In this document: one piece after another, positions 1-7,725 of the stretch
Position numbering within the stretch: the first letter of the stretch is position 1
How the letters are laid out: the number at the start of each line of letters is the position of its first letter
Assembly (NCBI RefSeq): GCF_041261445.1
Contig: NZ_JBGCCU010000013.1
Coordinates: 1-64,000, forward strand
Length of the DNA stretch: 64,000 nt
Direction: 5' to 3'
Source of the DNA: Catenulispora sp. EB89
Lineage (GTDB): Bacteria > Actinomycetota > Actinomycetes > Streptomycetales > Catenulisporaceae
The notes under the pieces: generated by a model
What the model was told of the DNA's origin: nothing
The model's database searches: none
What the model saw: the letters and a program-made list of their open reading frames with translations, nothing else
Made by a program: the position numbers and the translations under genes

Positions 1-98
1 GCTCATGCCGAACTCCCCGGCGGCCTACGTCGGCCTGGAGTTCGAGGCCCGCGCCCGGCCCGGGACGCTGCCGCGGGTGGCGTGCCGCGCCCGCCGCC

Positions 99-998
99 TC
101 AGGCCCGGCCCCGCGCCACCTGCACCATCCACCCGGCCGCGTCGCTCAGCTCCCGGCCGCGCGGCCACACCGCTCGCAGCGTGCGACGCAGCGCGACGTC
201 CTCGGCGACCGGCACCTCGACGAGGCGGCCGGCGGCGATGTCCTCGGCGACCGCCAGGACGCTCAGCACCGCCGGGCCGCTCCCGGACAGCGCGGCCGAG
301 CGCAGCGGCGCCGTCGCCCCCAGCTCGATCAGCGGCACGGCCGGGCCGTCGTGGGCGGCGAGCGCCGCTTCCAGCACCTCGCGGGTGCCCGATCCCGGTT
401 CGCGCAGCAGGAGCGGTTCGGCGGCGAGCTCGGCCGCCGTCAACGGTTCCCTGCGCCGTGCCCACGGATGCCCCGGCGCCACCACGACGGCCAGGCGGTC
501 GCGTCCGACGACGGCCGAGTGCAGGTCGCGCGGCACCCACGGCCCCTCGACGAATCCCAGGTCCACCTGGCCGGCCCGCAGCGCCGCGACCACTTGGTGG
601 GAGTTCTCCACGATCAGCCCGACGCGCATGGCCGGCCGCAGCTGGCGCAGCTCTATGAGCCATTTCGGCATCAGGTGCTCGGCGATGGTCAGGCTCGCGG
701 CGACGGGCAGCCGCTCGTCGGCGTGGGTGCGCAGGGCGGCGGCACCCTCGACCAGCGCCTCGGCCTGCTCCAGGACCCGCCGGGCCCAGTCCGTGATCAC
801 CGCTCCGTCGCTGGTCAGACGGGAGCCGGAGGTGGTGCGCACCAGCAGTTTGAGCCCGAGCCGGCGCTCCAGCGTGGCCATGCGCGCCGAGGCCGAGGGC
901 TGGCTGATGCCGGTGCGCGCGGCGGCCTTGCCGAGCGATCCGGTGTCGGCGACGGCGACCAGCAGCTGGAGCGCGTCCAGATCCGGGAGACGGGTCAT
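99..998 (-). CDS. LysR-family transcriptional regulator
   Basis: This 299-residue protein has the usual LysR length and layout. An N-terminal winged helix-turn-helix (about residues 7-66, with GKAAARTGISQPSASARM as the recognition region) is followed by a two-lobe effector-binding domain (about 90-290). It lies back to back with the YeiH-type exporter gene, about 60 bp apart. LysR regulators are often divergent from the gene they control, so it probably regulates that exporter. The effector is not evident from sequence. The ATG start at 998 puts the HTH at the expected distance from the N-terminus. Confidence 0.9.
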   Translation of the reverse strand: MTRLPDLDALQLLVAVADTGSLGKAAARTGISQPSASARMATLERRLGLKLLVRTTSGSRLTSDGAVITDWARRVLEQAEALVEGAAALRTHADERLPVAASLTIAEHLMPKWLIELRQLRPAMRVGLIVENSHQVVAALRAGQVDLGFVEGPWVPRDLHSAVVGRDRLAVVVAPGHPWARRREPLTAAELAAEPLLLREPGSGTREVLEAALAAHDGPAVPLIELGATAPLRSAALSGSGPAVLSVLAVAEDIAAGRLVEVPVAEDVALRRTLRAVWPRGRELSDAAGWMVQVARGRA

Positions 999-1061
999 AG
1001 AGACAGCCTATGAGGTCTTCGGCGATCTCCGGCTACCTGCGTCTGTCGCGGGCCGCGAGGC

Positions 1062-2243
1062 TTGTCGGACGTGGAGAAGACTCGGATTCCGGGCCTGGCG
1101 CTCACGGCCGGGGCGCGCTTACGCGCGGTGCTGCCGGGCCTGGCGCTGACGGCCGGGGCGGTCGCGGCGGCCTGGTTCGCGAACCGGATGTGGCCGACGC
1201 TGTCGCCGCTGACCGCCGCGGTGGTGCTGGGGGTTCTGGCGGCGAACCTGCTGCCGGCCGCGGCGATGAGCGCGGCGCGTCCGGGGCTGCGGGTCGCCGC
1301 GAAGCCGGTGATGCGGCTCGGGATCGCACTGCTGGGGCTGCAGCTGGCGCTCGGGGACGTGCTGAAGCTGGGCTGGCAGACGCTGGCGCTGGTGGTCGCG
1401 GTGGTGTTCGCGACGTTCTTCGGCACGCAGTGGCTGGGCCACCGGATGGGCCTGCCGGGACGCCAGCCGCTACTGATCGCCACCGGCTTCGCCATCTGCG
1501 GGGCCAGCGCGGTGGCGGCGATGGAAGGCGTGACCCGGCGGCCCGGCGAGTCCGAGGACGACCCCGACCCGGTGGTGGCGGTCGCGCTGGTGACGCTGTG
1601 CGGATCGCTGGCGATCCTGGTCCTGCCGCTGCTGCGCGGACCGCTGGGGCTGCACGACCCGGCGGCGTTCGGGCACTGGGTGGGGGCGTCGGTGCACGAC
1701 GTGGGGCAGGTGGTCGCGACGGCGGGCTCCGGCGGGGCGGCGGCGGTGAACGGCGCGGTGGTGGTGAAGCTGATGCGGGTGGCGATGCTGGCGCCGATGG
1801 TGGCCGGGACGGCGGTGGCTTGGCGGCGGGCGGCGGGGGCGGCGGCGCCGGTGGCCGAGACTGTCGCGGCGCCGGCACCGGTACGTGTGGCTGTCGGGGT
1901 CGGCGCCGGCCCTTATGCCGATGCCACCATCAGGGCAGTCAAGCCGAACGACGCACCGTCGGTGCGGACGGAGGGCGCCGAACACCCCCCGATCGTCCCC
2001 CTCTTCGTCCTCGGCTTCCTCGCGATGATCGCCGTCCGCACCGCCGGCGTCCTCCCCGCCTCCGCCCTCGGCGCCGCCAAACAGCTCCAGGACCTCCTCC
2101 TCGCCGGCGGCATGTTCGGCCTGGGCACCGGCGTCCGCCTTCGGGAACTGGCGCGCACCGGCGCGAAACCGCTCGCGCTCGGCCTGGCTTCGTGGGCCCT
2201 GATCGCCTCAGCGGCCTATATCGGAGTCCGGCTCACTTCCTGA
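1062..2243 (+). CDS. YeiH/UPF0324-family putative sulfate exporter
   Basis: A 393-residue integral membrane protein with about ten hydrophobic segments and the family's glycine-rich stretches (LRVAAKPVMRLGIALLGLQL, IATGFAICGASAVAAMEGV, HWVGASVHDVGQVVATAG). These mark the PSE/YeiH family, annotated as putative sulfate exporters, though biochemical proof is thin. A charged, less conserved loop at about 270-310 lies before the last helices. The start is ambiguous: TTG at 1062 or GTG at 1071, both in frame. The divergent LysR gene supports regulated expression, as seen for yeiE/yeiH in enterobacteria. Confidence 0.85.
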   Translation: MSDVEKTRIPGLALTAGARLRAVLPGLALTAGAVAAAWFANRMWPTLSPLTAAVVLGVLAANLLPAAAMSAARPGLRVAAKPVMRLGIALLGLQLALGDVLKLGWQTLALVVAVVFATFFGTQWLGHRMGLPGRQPLLIATGFAICGASAVAAMEGVTRRPGESEDDPDPVVAVALVTLCGSLAILVLPLLRGPLGLHDPAAFGHWVGASVHDVGQVVATAGSGGAAAVNGAVVVKLMRVAMLAPMVAGTAVAWRRAAGAAAPVAETVAAPAPVRVAVGVGAGPYADATIRAVKPNDAPSVRTEGAEHPPIVPLFVLGFLAMIAVRTAGVLPASALGAAKQLQDLLLAGGMFGLGTGVRLRELARTGAKPLALGLASWALIASAAYIGVRLTS

Positions 2244-2247
2244 CCAT

Positions 2248-2253
2248 TAAAAT
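2248..2253 (+). promoter_or_regulatory. Candidate -10 box of a leaderless promoter
   Basis: TAAAAT stands six bases before the ATG at 2260. In actinobacteria a TANNNT hexamer six or seven bases ahead of a start codon usually marks a leaderless transcript, and no good Shine-Dalgarno sequence is present for this gene. The -35 region is weak. It would drive the fumarylacetoacetase-family gene and gltX. Confidence 0.5.
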
Positions 2254-2259
2254 CGCAGG

Positions 2260-3054
2260 ATGCGCATCGCGAGATTCTCCATCGACGACGAGGTGAAGTT
2301 CGGGCTCGTCGAGGGCGAGGGCGACCAGCCCGAGTCCCTGGAGGTGGCCGAGATCCTGGGCCACCCGTTCGGCCCGGTCCAGGTCACCCAACGGCGCTGG
2401 CCGCTGCCGCGGGTGCGGCTGCTGGCCCCGGTGCTGCCGTCGAAGGTGATCGGCATCGGGCGCAACTACGCCGAGCACGCCCTGGAGCTCGGCAACGAGG
2501 CCCCCGGCGCGGACGACCCGGCCGTGGTGTTCCTGAAGCCGTCCACCTCCGTGATCGGCCCGTCCGACGCCATCCAGTACCCGCTCGGCGTGTCCTTCGA
2601 CGTGCAGCACGAGGCGGAGCTCGCGGTGGTCATCGGGCGGATGTGCCGGCAGGTGCCGGCGGCCCGGGTGCCCGAGGTGGTGCTGGGCTACACCTGCGGC
2701 AACGACGTCACCGCGCGCGACCTGCAGCGCGCGGAGAAGCAGTGGGGCCGGGCGAAGGGCTTCGACACCTTCTGCCCGCTGGGCCCCTGGATCGAGACCG
2801 AGCTGGACCCCTCCGACCTGGCGATCACCTGCACGGTGGACGGTGAGCTGAAGCAGGCCGGGCGCACCACGCAGATGACCCGGCCGGTCGCCGACCTGGT
2901 CTCCTACGTCTCCGAGGCGATGACCCTGCTGCCCGGCGACGTGATCCTCACCGGGACCCCGGCCGGGGTCGGGCCGATCGTGGTGGGGCAGCAGGTGTCG
3001 GTCGGCATCGAAGGCATTGGCAACTTGACGAACCGGGTGGTGGCTCGTGACTGA
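2260..3054 (+). CDS. Fumarylacetoacetate hydrolase family protein
   Basis: 264 residues, typical of the short FAH family (acylpyruvases, oxaloacetate decarboxylases, HpcE-like isomerases). The family signature is visible: the KVIGIGRNYAEHALELG segment, the metal-binding E..E..D set (EAELAVVIG and GYTCGNDVTARDLQ) and the C-terminal GDVILTGTPAGVGP. The exact substrate cannot be read from the sequence. It follows the exporter gene by 16 bp and its last 8 bases overlap gltX, so it shares a transcript with the tRNA synthetase. This FAH-gltX pairing is common in actinobacteria. Confidence 0.88.
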   Translation: MRIARFSIDDEVKFGLVEGEGDQPESLEVAEILGHPFGPVQVTQRRWPLPRVRLLAPVLPSKVIGIGRNYAEHALELGNEAPGADDPAVVFLKPSTSVIGPSDAIQYPLGVSFDVQHEAELAVVIGRMCRQVPAARVPEVVLGYTCGNDVTARDLQRAEKQWGRAKGFDTFCPLGPWIETELDPSDLAITCTVDGELKQAGRTTQMTRPVADLVSYVSEAMTLLPGDVILTGTPAGVGPIVVGQQVSVGIEGIGNLTNRVVARD

Positions 3055-4576
3055 TATCGCAACAACCGTTCCTACGCACCGGGTGCCCAACACGGACAAG
3101 CCCGTCCGCGTCCGCTTCCCCCCGTCGCCGACCGGCGACCCGCACGTCGGCATGGTCCGCTCGGCGCTGTTCAACTACGCCTTCGCGCGCCACTACGGCG
3201 GCACCTTCGTCTTCCGCATCGAGGACACCGACGCCGCGCGCAACACCGAGGAGTCCTACAACGCGCTCCTGGCGACGATGCGCTGGATGGGCTTCGAGTG
3301 GGACGAGGGCCCGGAGGTCGGCGGCGCGTACGGCCCCTACCGGCAGTCCGAGCGCATGGACATCTACGCCGATATCGCCGCGAAGCTCCTGGCCGGCGGC
3401 CACGCCTACCGCTGCTACTGCACGCAGGAGGAACTGGACGCGGTCAACGAGAAGGCCAAGGCCGAGAAGCGTGCCCCGGGCTACGCCGGCACCTGCCGCA
3501 CCCTCACGCCCGAGCAGATCGCCGCGCACGAGGCCGCCGGCCGCACCAGCGTCCTCCGCTTCCGCATGCCGGAGGGCACGCTGACCTGGAACGACCTGGT
3601 CCGCGGCGAGATCTCCTTCGACACCGCGAACGTCCCGGACTACGTCCTGGTCCGCGCCGACGGCTCGCCGCTGTACACGCTGGTGAACCCGGTCGACGAC
3701 GCCCTGATGCGGATCACGCACGTGCTGCGCGGCGAGGACCTGCTCTCCAGCACCCCGCGCCAGCTCCCACTGCACGCCGCGCTGATCGAGCTGGGGCTGT
3801 CGGACACGGTGCCGGTGTTCGGGCACCTGCCGTACGTCATGGGCGAGGGCAACAAGAAGCTGTCGAAGCGGGACCCGGAGGCCTCGTTCTCCTTCTACGT
3901 GAAGGAGGGCTACCTGCCCGAGGGCCTGCTGAACTACCTGGCGCTGCTGGGCTGGTCGCCGGGCGGGGACAAGGAGTTCTTCTCCCCGCACGAGATGTAC
4001 GCGGCGTTCGACGGCACGCGCATCAACGCCAACGCGGCGCGCTTCGACCTGAAGAAGTGCCAGGCGATCAACGGCGACCACGTGCGCGCCCTGGAGCCGG
4101 CCGACCTGGCCCGGCGCATCGTGCCGTTCCTGGCCGAGCAGGGCCTGGTCTCCGACCCGCCGCTGCCGGAGCAGGAGGCGACGCTGGCCGCCGCGGTGCC
4201 GCTGATCCAGGAGCGGATGGTGGTGCTGCGCGAGTCGGTGGACATGATCGGGTTCCTGTTCGTGCCCGAGCACGCCTTCGCCGTGGACCCGGCGGACGCC
4301 GCCAAGGCGCTCGGCGAGGACGCCAAGCCAGTGCTGGAGGCCGCGGCCAAGGCGCTGGAGTCGCTGCCGGCGTTCACGACCGGAGCCATCGACGCCGCGC
4401 TGCGCGAGTCGCTGATCGAGGGACTCGGGCTGAAGCCGAAGAACGCGTTCACGCCGGTCCGGGTCGCGGTGACCGGGCGCCGGGTGTCGCCGCCGCTGTT
4501 CGAGTCGATCGAGCTGCTGGGGCGGGAGCGGACGCTGCGGCGGCTGGAGGCGGCGATCGCGGGCATCGCGGCGTGA
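3047..4576 (+). CDS. gltX: Glutamyl-tRNA synthetase
   Basis: A 509-residue class I synthetase that charges tRNA-Glu with glutamate. The HIGH-type motif is HVGM (33-36) after FPPSPTGDP, and the KMSKS-type loop is KLSKR (271-275). Length and the C-terminal helical anticodon-binding region fit bacterial GluRS. GTG start at 3047 lies inside the end of the FAH gene (8-base overlap). tRNA-Gln and two tRNA-Glu genes lie just downstream and gatCAB is in the same window. It may therefore be a non-discriminating enzyme that also loads Glu on tRNA-Gln; that is inference. Confidence 0.97.
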   Translation: MTDIATTVPTHRVPNTDKPVRVRFPPSPTGDPHVGMVRSALFNYAFARHYGGTFVFRIEDTDAARNTEESYNALLATMRWMGFEWDEGPEVGGAYGPYRQSERMDIYADIAAKLLAGGHAYRCYCTQEELDAVNEKAKAEKRAPGYAGTCRTLTPEQIAAHEAAGRTSVLRFRMPEGTLTWNDLVRGEISFDTANVPDYVLVRADGSPLYTLVNPVDDALMRITHVLRGEDLLSSTPRQLPLHAALIELGLSDTVPVFGHLPYVMGEGNKKLSKRDPEASFSFYVKEGYLPEGLLNYLALLGWSPGGDKEFFSPHEMYAAFDGTRINANAARFDLKKCQAINGDHVRALEPADLARRIVPFLAEQGLVSDPPLPEQEATLAAAVPLIQERMVVLRESVDMIGFLFVPEHAFAVDPADAAKALGEDAKPVLEAAAKALESLPAFTTGAIDAALRESLIEGLGLKPKNAFTPVRVAVTGRRVSPPLFESIELLGRERTLRRLEAAIAGIAA

Positions 4577-4611
4577 CGCTGCGCAGAGCCCGCGCGGTCT
4601 GACACGCGCGG

Positions 4612-4658
4612 CGGGAGGCCCGTTCGAAAGCCGTTTTGGCTGTGGGGCGGGCCTCCCG
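4612..4658 (+). terminator. Stem-loop after gltX
   Basis: Perfect 11-bp inverted repeat, CGGGAGGCCCG and CGGGCCTCCCG, with a 25-base loop that can form a small inner hairpin (AGCC/GGCT). There is no T-run, as is usual in high-GC actinobacteria. It separates gltX from tRNA-Gln. Confidence 0.7.
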
Positions 4659-4707
4659 TATAGTTATCGACGCAACGCCGCGCGACAAGATCAGGTCGGG
4701 TGGTCGT

Positions 4708-4779
4708 TGGGGTATGGTGTAATTGGCAACACGGCTGATTCTGGTTCAGTTGTTCTAGGTTCGAGTCCTGGTACCCCAG
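4708..4779 (+). tRNA. tRNA-Gln (CTG anticodon)
   Basis: 72-base tRNA. Acceptor strands TGGGGTA and TACCCCA pair fully. The anticodon stem GCTGA/TCAGT encloses the loop TTCTGGT, giving anticodon CTG for CAG codons. The T-arm has the TTCGAGT loop. The discriminator base is G and CCA is not encoded. In an organism using GatCAB it would first receive glutamate and then be amidated. Confidence 0.95.
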
Positions 4780-4786
4780 CTTGCGA

Positions 4787-4812
4787 GCGGATCCTTCGGG
4801 ATCCGCTTTTTT
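4787..4812 (+). terminator. Terminator of tRNA-Gln
   Basis: An 8-bp stem GCGGATCC/GGATCCGC around a TTCG tetraloop, followed by six T residues: a classic intrinsic terminator 8 bases after the tRNA. Confidence 0.92.
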
Positions 4813-4947
4813 GCTTGCCGGGCATGGCCGTTCGCCGGGCATACCTGTTCGCCGCACACATACCCGCCTCGCAACCCTTTGCTACTCACGGGTAATTGAG
4901 TACCCGCACTCTCCTGCCGATGCCCCTCCCGGCGGCACGCTTGAGGC

Positions 4948-5772
4948 ATGAAGAAGCAATGGGACATGCTCATCGGCCTGGTGTTCTTGGGAGGCCTGGC
5001 TGCGCTGGTGGCGAACTTCGTCCACATCCCCGGCCGCACGGTGCTGAACGTCGGACTCGGCACGGTGAGCCTGTACTGGCTCCTGATCATCACCACGGTG
5101 CCGTGGAACCTGTACTTCAAGGCCCGGCGCGTCCGGCACGAGATCGGCGTCTCGCGCGAACGCGGCATCACGGTCCCCGAGGGCCGCGAGACCGAGGTAC
5201 GGCGCTGGGAACGCCGGCTGCTGTGGCTGGCACTGGCCGGACACGTGGCGACGGCGGCCATCGTGGCGGGCCTGACCTACGCCTCCGGGCACGTCCTGGG
5301 CTACTACTTCGCGGCGTTCTACCTGCTCAGCTGCGCGATCCGACCGGTCGCGGCGTACCTGTCGTACGTGAAGGCCCGGATCACGAGCCTGCTGAAGGAG
5401 ACCACGCACCCCCGCGACGACGTCCTGGACCTGACCACCCGCCTGACGACCCTGACCGCCACAGTGGAGGCCCTGCACGACACCATGCACGAGGCCCAAG
5501 AGCGCACCTCCCGCGAGCTGGACGACGTCCGGAACGACCTGCGGGCGACCGACCTGCGACTCCGCGAGGACATCCGCCTCTCCCGCGAGGCGGTGGAAGC
5601 CGACCGAGCCGGCCTCCGCAGCCGCGTCGAGGAGGCCGAACGGCGCGTCGCGGCAGTCACCCGCCACTTCGACCAGGCCGTCGACGGCCTCACCGAGCAG
5701 CGGGAGCTGGTCAGCGGCATCCGAGCCTTCGTCCGCCTGGTCCGCGCCGACGCAGCCACCGCCGGCGAGTAG
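4948..5772 (+). CDS. Four-helix membrane protein with cytoplasmic coiled coil
   Basis: Not assigned to a family. 274 residues: two N-terminal hydrophobic segments (about 8-26 and 36-55), a charged loop, two more (about 92-112 and 116-136), then a highly charged heptad-rich tail (about 150-255, with runs such as LRLREDIRLSREAVEADRAGLRSR split by leucines) that should form a long coiled coil. The layout suggests a membrane-anchored scaffold or sensor. ATG at 4948 follows GGCACGCTTGAGGC, a weak ribosome site. It stands alone between two tRNA genes. Confidence 0.75.
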   Translation: MKKQWDMLIGLVFLGGLAALVANFVHIPGRTVLNVGLGTVSLYWLLIITTVPWNLYFKARRVRHEIGVSRERGITVPEGRETEVRRWERRLLWLALAGHVATAAIVAGLTYASGHVLGYYFAAFYLLSCAIRPVAAYLSYVKARITSLLKETTHPRDDVLDLTTRLTTLTATVEALHDTMHEAQERTSRELDDVRNDLRATDLRLREDIRLSREAVEADRAGLRSRVEEAERRVAAVTRHFDQAVDGLTEQRELVSGIRAFVRLVRADAATAGE

Positions 5773-5841
5773 AGCGCGAGGAGAACGGCACCCCGCGCGG
5801 CCACCCCCGCGGCCACCCCGCCGCGCCGCCGGTCCCGCGAT

Positions 5842-5870
5842 TTGGGCGAACCCCGCCGATCGCCTAAGAT
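5842..5870 (+). promoter_or_regulatory. Promoter of the first tRNA-Glu
   Basis: TTGGGC (5842-5847) and TAAGAT (5865-5870) are separated by exactly 17 bases and lie about 43 bases before the tRNA. The -10 element fits TANNNT well. Confidence 0.6.
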
Positions 5871-5912
5871 AAGTCCCGCTGCCAGCGCCTCAGGCGCGGC
5901 GGCACTGCTAGG

Positions 5913-5985
5913 GGCCCCGTTGTGTAGCGGCCTAGCACGCTGCCCTCTCAAGGCAGTAGCGCGGGTTCGAATCCCGTCGGGGCTA
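5913..5985 (+). tRNA. tRNA-Glu (CTC anticodon), copy 1
   Basis: 73-base tRNA. Acceptor GGCCCCG pairs with CGGGGCT (G1-T72 wobble, as in Streptomyces tRNA-Glu). The anticodon stem CTGCC/GGCAG holds the loop CTCTCAA, so the anticodon is CTC, reading GAG. CCA is not encoded. A second identical gene lies at 7589. Confidence 0.95.
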
Positions 5986-5993
5986 CCTTTGCG

Positions 5994-6026
5994 AAAGGCC
6001 GTTTGCTTTGTGCAATCGGCCTTTTT
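5994..6026 (+). terminator. Terminator of tRNA-Glu copy 1
   Basis: Stem AAAGGCCG/CGGCCTTT with a 15-base loop and a T-run ending at 6026, eight bases after the tRNA. Confidence 0.88.
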
Positions 6027-6144
6027 GTATGTGGGACATCGTCCGCACTCGCCCATACATCGCCGCTCGTTACGACTCCGCCATCCTCGTCATGGGGCAT
6101 ATTGGGGACCTACCGCGAACGACGGAGCCCAGGGGGGACTCAGC

Positions 6145-7404
6145 GTGACGACCGATAGTTGGACCGCGCCTTCGATCGACGATCAGGGGCTGCTCGCGGC
6201 CCGGGTGGCGGATGACGTGGATGCGTACTTGGGCGTGTTGGCGCGGCTGGATGTGTTCGTGCCGCGGCGGGAGCCGGATCAGGGGTCGAAGTTCAGTCTG
6301 CGTCGGTCTGTGGTCAAGTTGAACCAGCTCACCGTGTACGGGCAGTTGAACAATGCCATTCGTGGGACGTCGAAGTCGGCGCTGACGGTCAGTCAGGAGT
6401 ACGACACCACTCGGCGTGGCGCCCGGCTGGTTCTGCCGGTCTACACCCGTGCGCTGCTGCCCGCTGAGCGTCCCGAGGGGGTGTACTTCCAGCGCAATCT
6501 TTTCCCGGCGTGGGTTCAGGATTTGGCCAAGCAGCGCCAGACGATGCAGCTGGTCGTCAATCCGGGCACGCCGGAGGAGTACGAGGTGAACGTCGGCAAG
6601 GCTGCGCAGTGGATGCGGAAGAATCCACAGCGGGTCGGCGGCTGGAGCTACCTGCGCGGCACCGTGCGGACCGTCTACAACGAGCCGACGCAGGGGGATC
6701 TGGCGCGTGCCCTGGCCTGCGGTGCGCACCTGTCGGTGACCAATGCCGTGCCGTGGAACACGCTCGGCCACGCCTGGCTCGACTACCACAGCGAGCGCGA
6801 GCTGCTGAGCCAGTGGTGGGGCATCGATGGCCCGGTGCAGTGGCAGAACCAGGTCGACGCACTGCTCGACAACGAGAACCCGCAGCCGGTCGACCTCGTG
6901 CTCGGCATCCGCACCGAGCGCGGCGCCGGCGTACGCCCCAGCGGCGACCCGGCGCAGGACACGGAGCTGCTGACGCAGGCGATCGACGCCTGGTGCCGCG
7001 ACCGCGGGGCCCCGGAGCGGCTGGCGCAGGAGATGGCCGACATCGCGCAGTGGGTGGTGCGCTGCGAGACGTGGATGCGGCGCGACGGCGTCATCGCCCC
7101 CGACGCGATCGTCGCCACGCAGGACAGCTGGGACTGGGGCCGCTGCGTGAACATGGCCCGCTGGGGCTTGTCCTGCGGCTTCTGCGACCGCACGACCGCC
7201 GAGCAGATCGTGCGCCACGCCGGCAACCTCTGCGCGCGGACGTACGCGGACTGGGGGCAGATCTCGGCGGCGTACGTCCTCGGACGCGTGATCAAGATGG
7301 GGCGCCAGGGGAATCCGGAGGACTCGTACCGCGAGTCGCTGCAGATGCACCGCGCGCTGATGCAGGATCCGGCCAGCCCGTACCTGACGGTGCCGCTGCA
7401 CTGA
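6145..7404 (+). CDS. DUF1266 domain-containing protein
   Basis: 419 residues counted from the GTG at 6145, which follows AGGGGGGAC at good spacing. The upstream in-frame extension runs back through tRNA-Glu copy 1 and is rejected. The C-terminal part carries the DUF1266 pattern: a tryptophan-rich helical segment (SWDWGRCVNMARWGLSCGF) and the closing TYADWGQISAAYVLGR motif. The N-terminal half has no family I recognise. DUF1266 proteins are cytosolic and of unknown function, often near polymorphic-toxin or signalling genes in actinobacteria. It stands alone between the two tRNA-Glu genes. Confidence 0.8.
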   Translation: MTTDSWTAPSIDDQGLLAARVADDVDAYLGVLARLDVFVPRREPDQGSKFSLRRSVVKLNQLTVYGQLNNAIRGTSKSALTVSQEYDTTRRGARLVLPVYTRALLPAERPEGVYFQRNLFPAWVQDLAKQRQTMQLVVNPGTPEEYEVNVGKAAQWMRKNPQRVGGWSYLRGTVRTVYNEPTQGDLARALACGAHLSVTNAVPWNTLGHAWLDYHSERELLSQWWGIDGPVQWQNQVDALLDNENPQPVDLVLGIRTERGAGVRPSGDPAQDTELLTQAIDAWCRDRGAPERLAQEMADIAQWVVRCETWMRRDGVIAPDAIVATQDSWDWGRCVNMARWGLSCGFCDRTTAEQIVRHAGNLCARTYADWGQISAAYVLGRVIKMGRQGNPEDSYRESLQMHRALMQDPASPYLTVPLH

Positions 7405-7539
7405 GGGCGGCGGCGGCACCGTGCGACTCACAGATGGCCTCCGCGCGCAAAGCTCAGGACCCCGAACGCACCCGAGTGACCCTGGTCACGGCCCGGCCAC
7501 CGGCCGGTAAATGCGGGATGAGCGCCGCCCGAAGTGCGC

Positions 7540-7545
7540 TATGCT
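7540..7545 (+). promoter_or_regulatory. Candidate -10 box of tRNA-Glu copy 2
   Basis: TATGCT, 43 bases before the second tRNA-Glu. This is the same distance as the -10 of copy 1. No convincing -35 is visible. Confidence 0.4.
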
Positions 7546-7588
7546 TTCGGGGTCGCAAGGCGCCCCGGAGCGCTGACGCGGCCGCTAG

Positions 7589-7661
7589 GGCCCCGTTGTG
7601 TAGCGGCCTAGCACGCTGCCCTCTCAAGGCAGTAGCGCGGGTTCGAATCCCGTCGGGGCTA
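7589..7661 (+). tRNA. tRNA-Glu (CTC anticodon), copy 2
   Basis: Identical over its 73 bases to the tRNA at 5913, including the G1-T72 wobble and the CTC anticodon. Flanking sequences match only for a few bases before the gene (GCTAGG versus GCTAGGG), so it is an old or gene-confined duplication. It lies at the left border of a more A+T-rich stretch that holds two unusual membrane genes. Confidence 0.95.
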
Positions 7662-7667
7662 CAAGTT

Positions 7668-7706
7668 AAAAGGCCAGGGCAGACACTTTCTGTCCTGGCC
7701 CTTTTT
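7668..7706 (+). terminator. Terminator of tRNA-Glu copy 2
   Basis: An A-tract, then stem GGCCAGG/CCTGGCC with a second inner pairing CAGA/TCTG, then a T-run. The A-tract and T-run make it usable from both strands, so it may also end the minus-strand gene that stops at 7726. Confidence 0.85.
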
Positions 7707-7725
7707 GCGCTCCAAGCAGTTCAAC

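Noticed and set aside
5-1149. Long plus- and minus-strand frames over the LysR gene, including one beginning at base 5
   Set aside because: Arg/Pro/Ala-rich translations with no family features; shadows of the LysR gene. The first 98 bases hold no gene I can support.
5842-6144. N-terminal extension of the DUF1266 frame
   Set aside because: It runs through tRNA-Glu copy 1 and its terminator; GTG 6145 has a good ribosome site.
5913-7661. The two tRNA-Glu copies as att sites of an integrated element
   Set aside because: Both are full-length genes with their own terminators, the interval is only one DUF1266 gene, and no integrase is seen.
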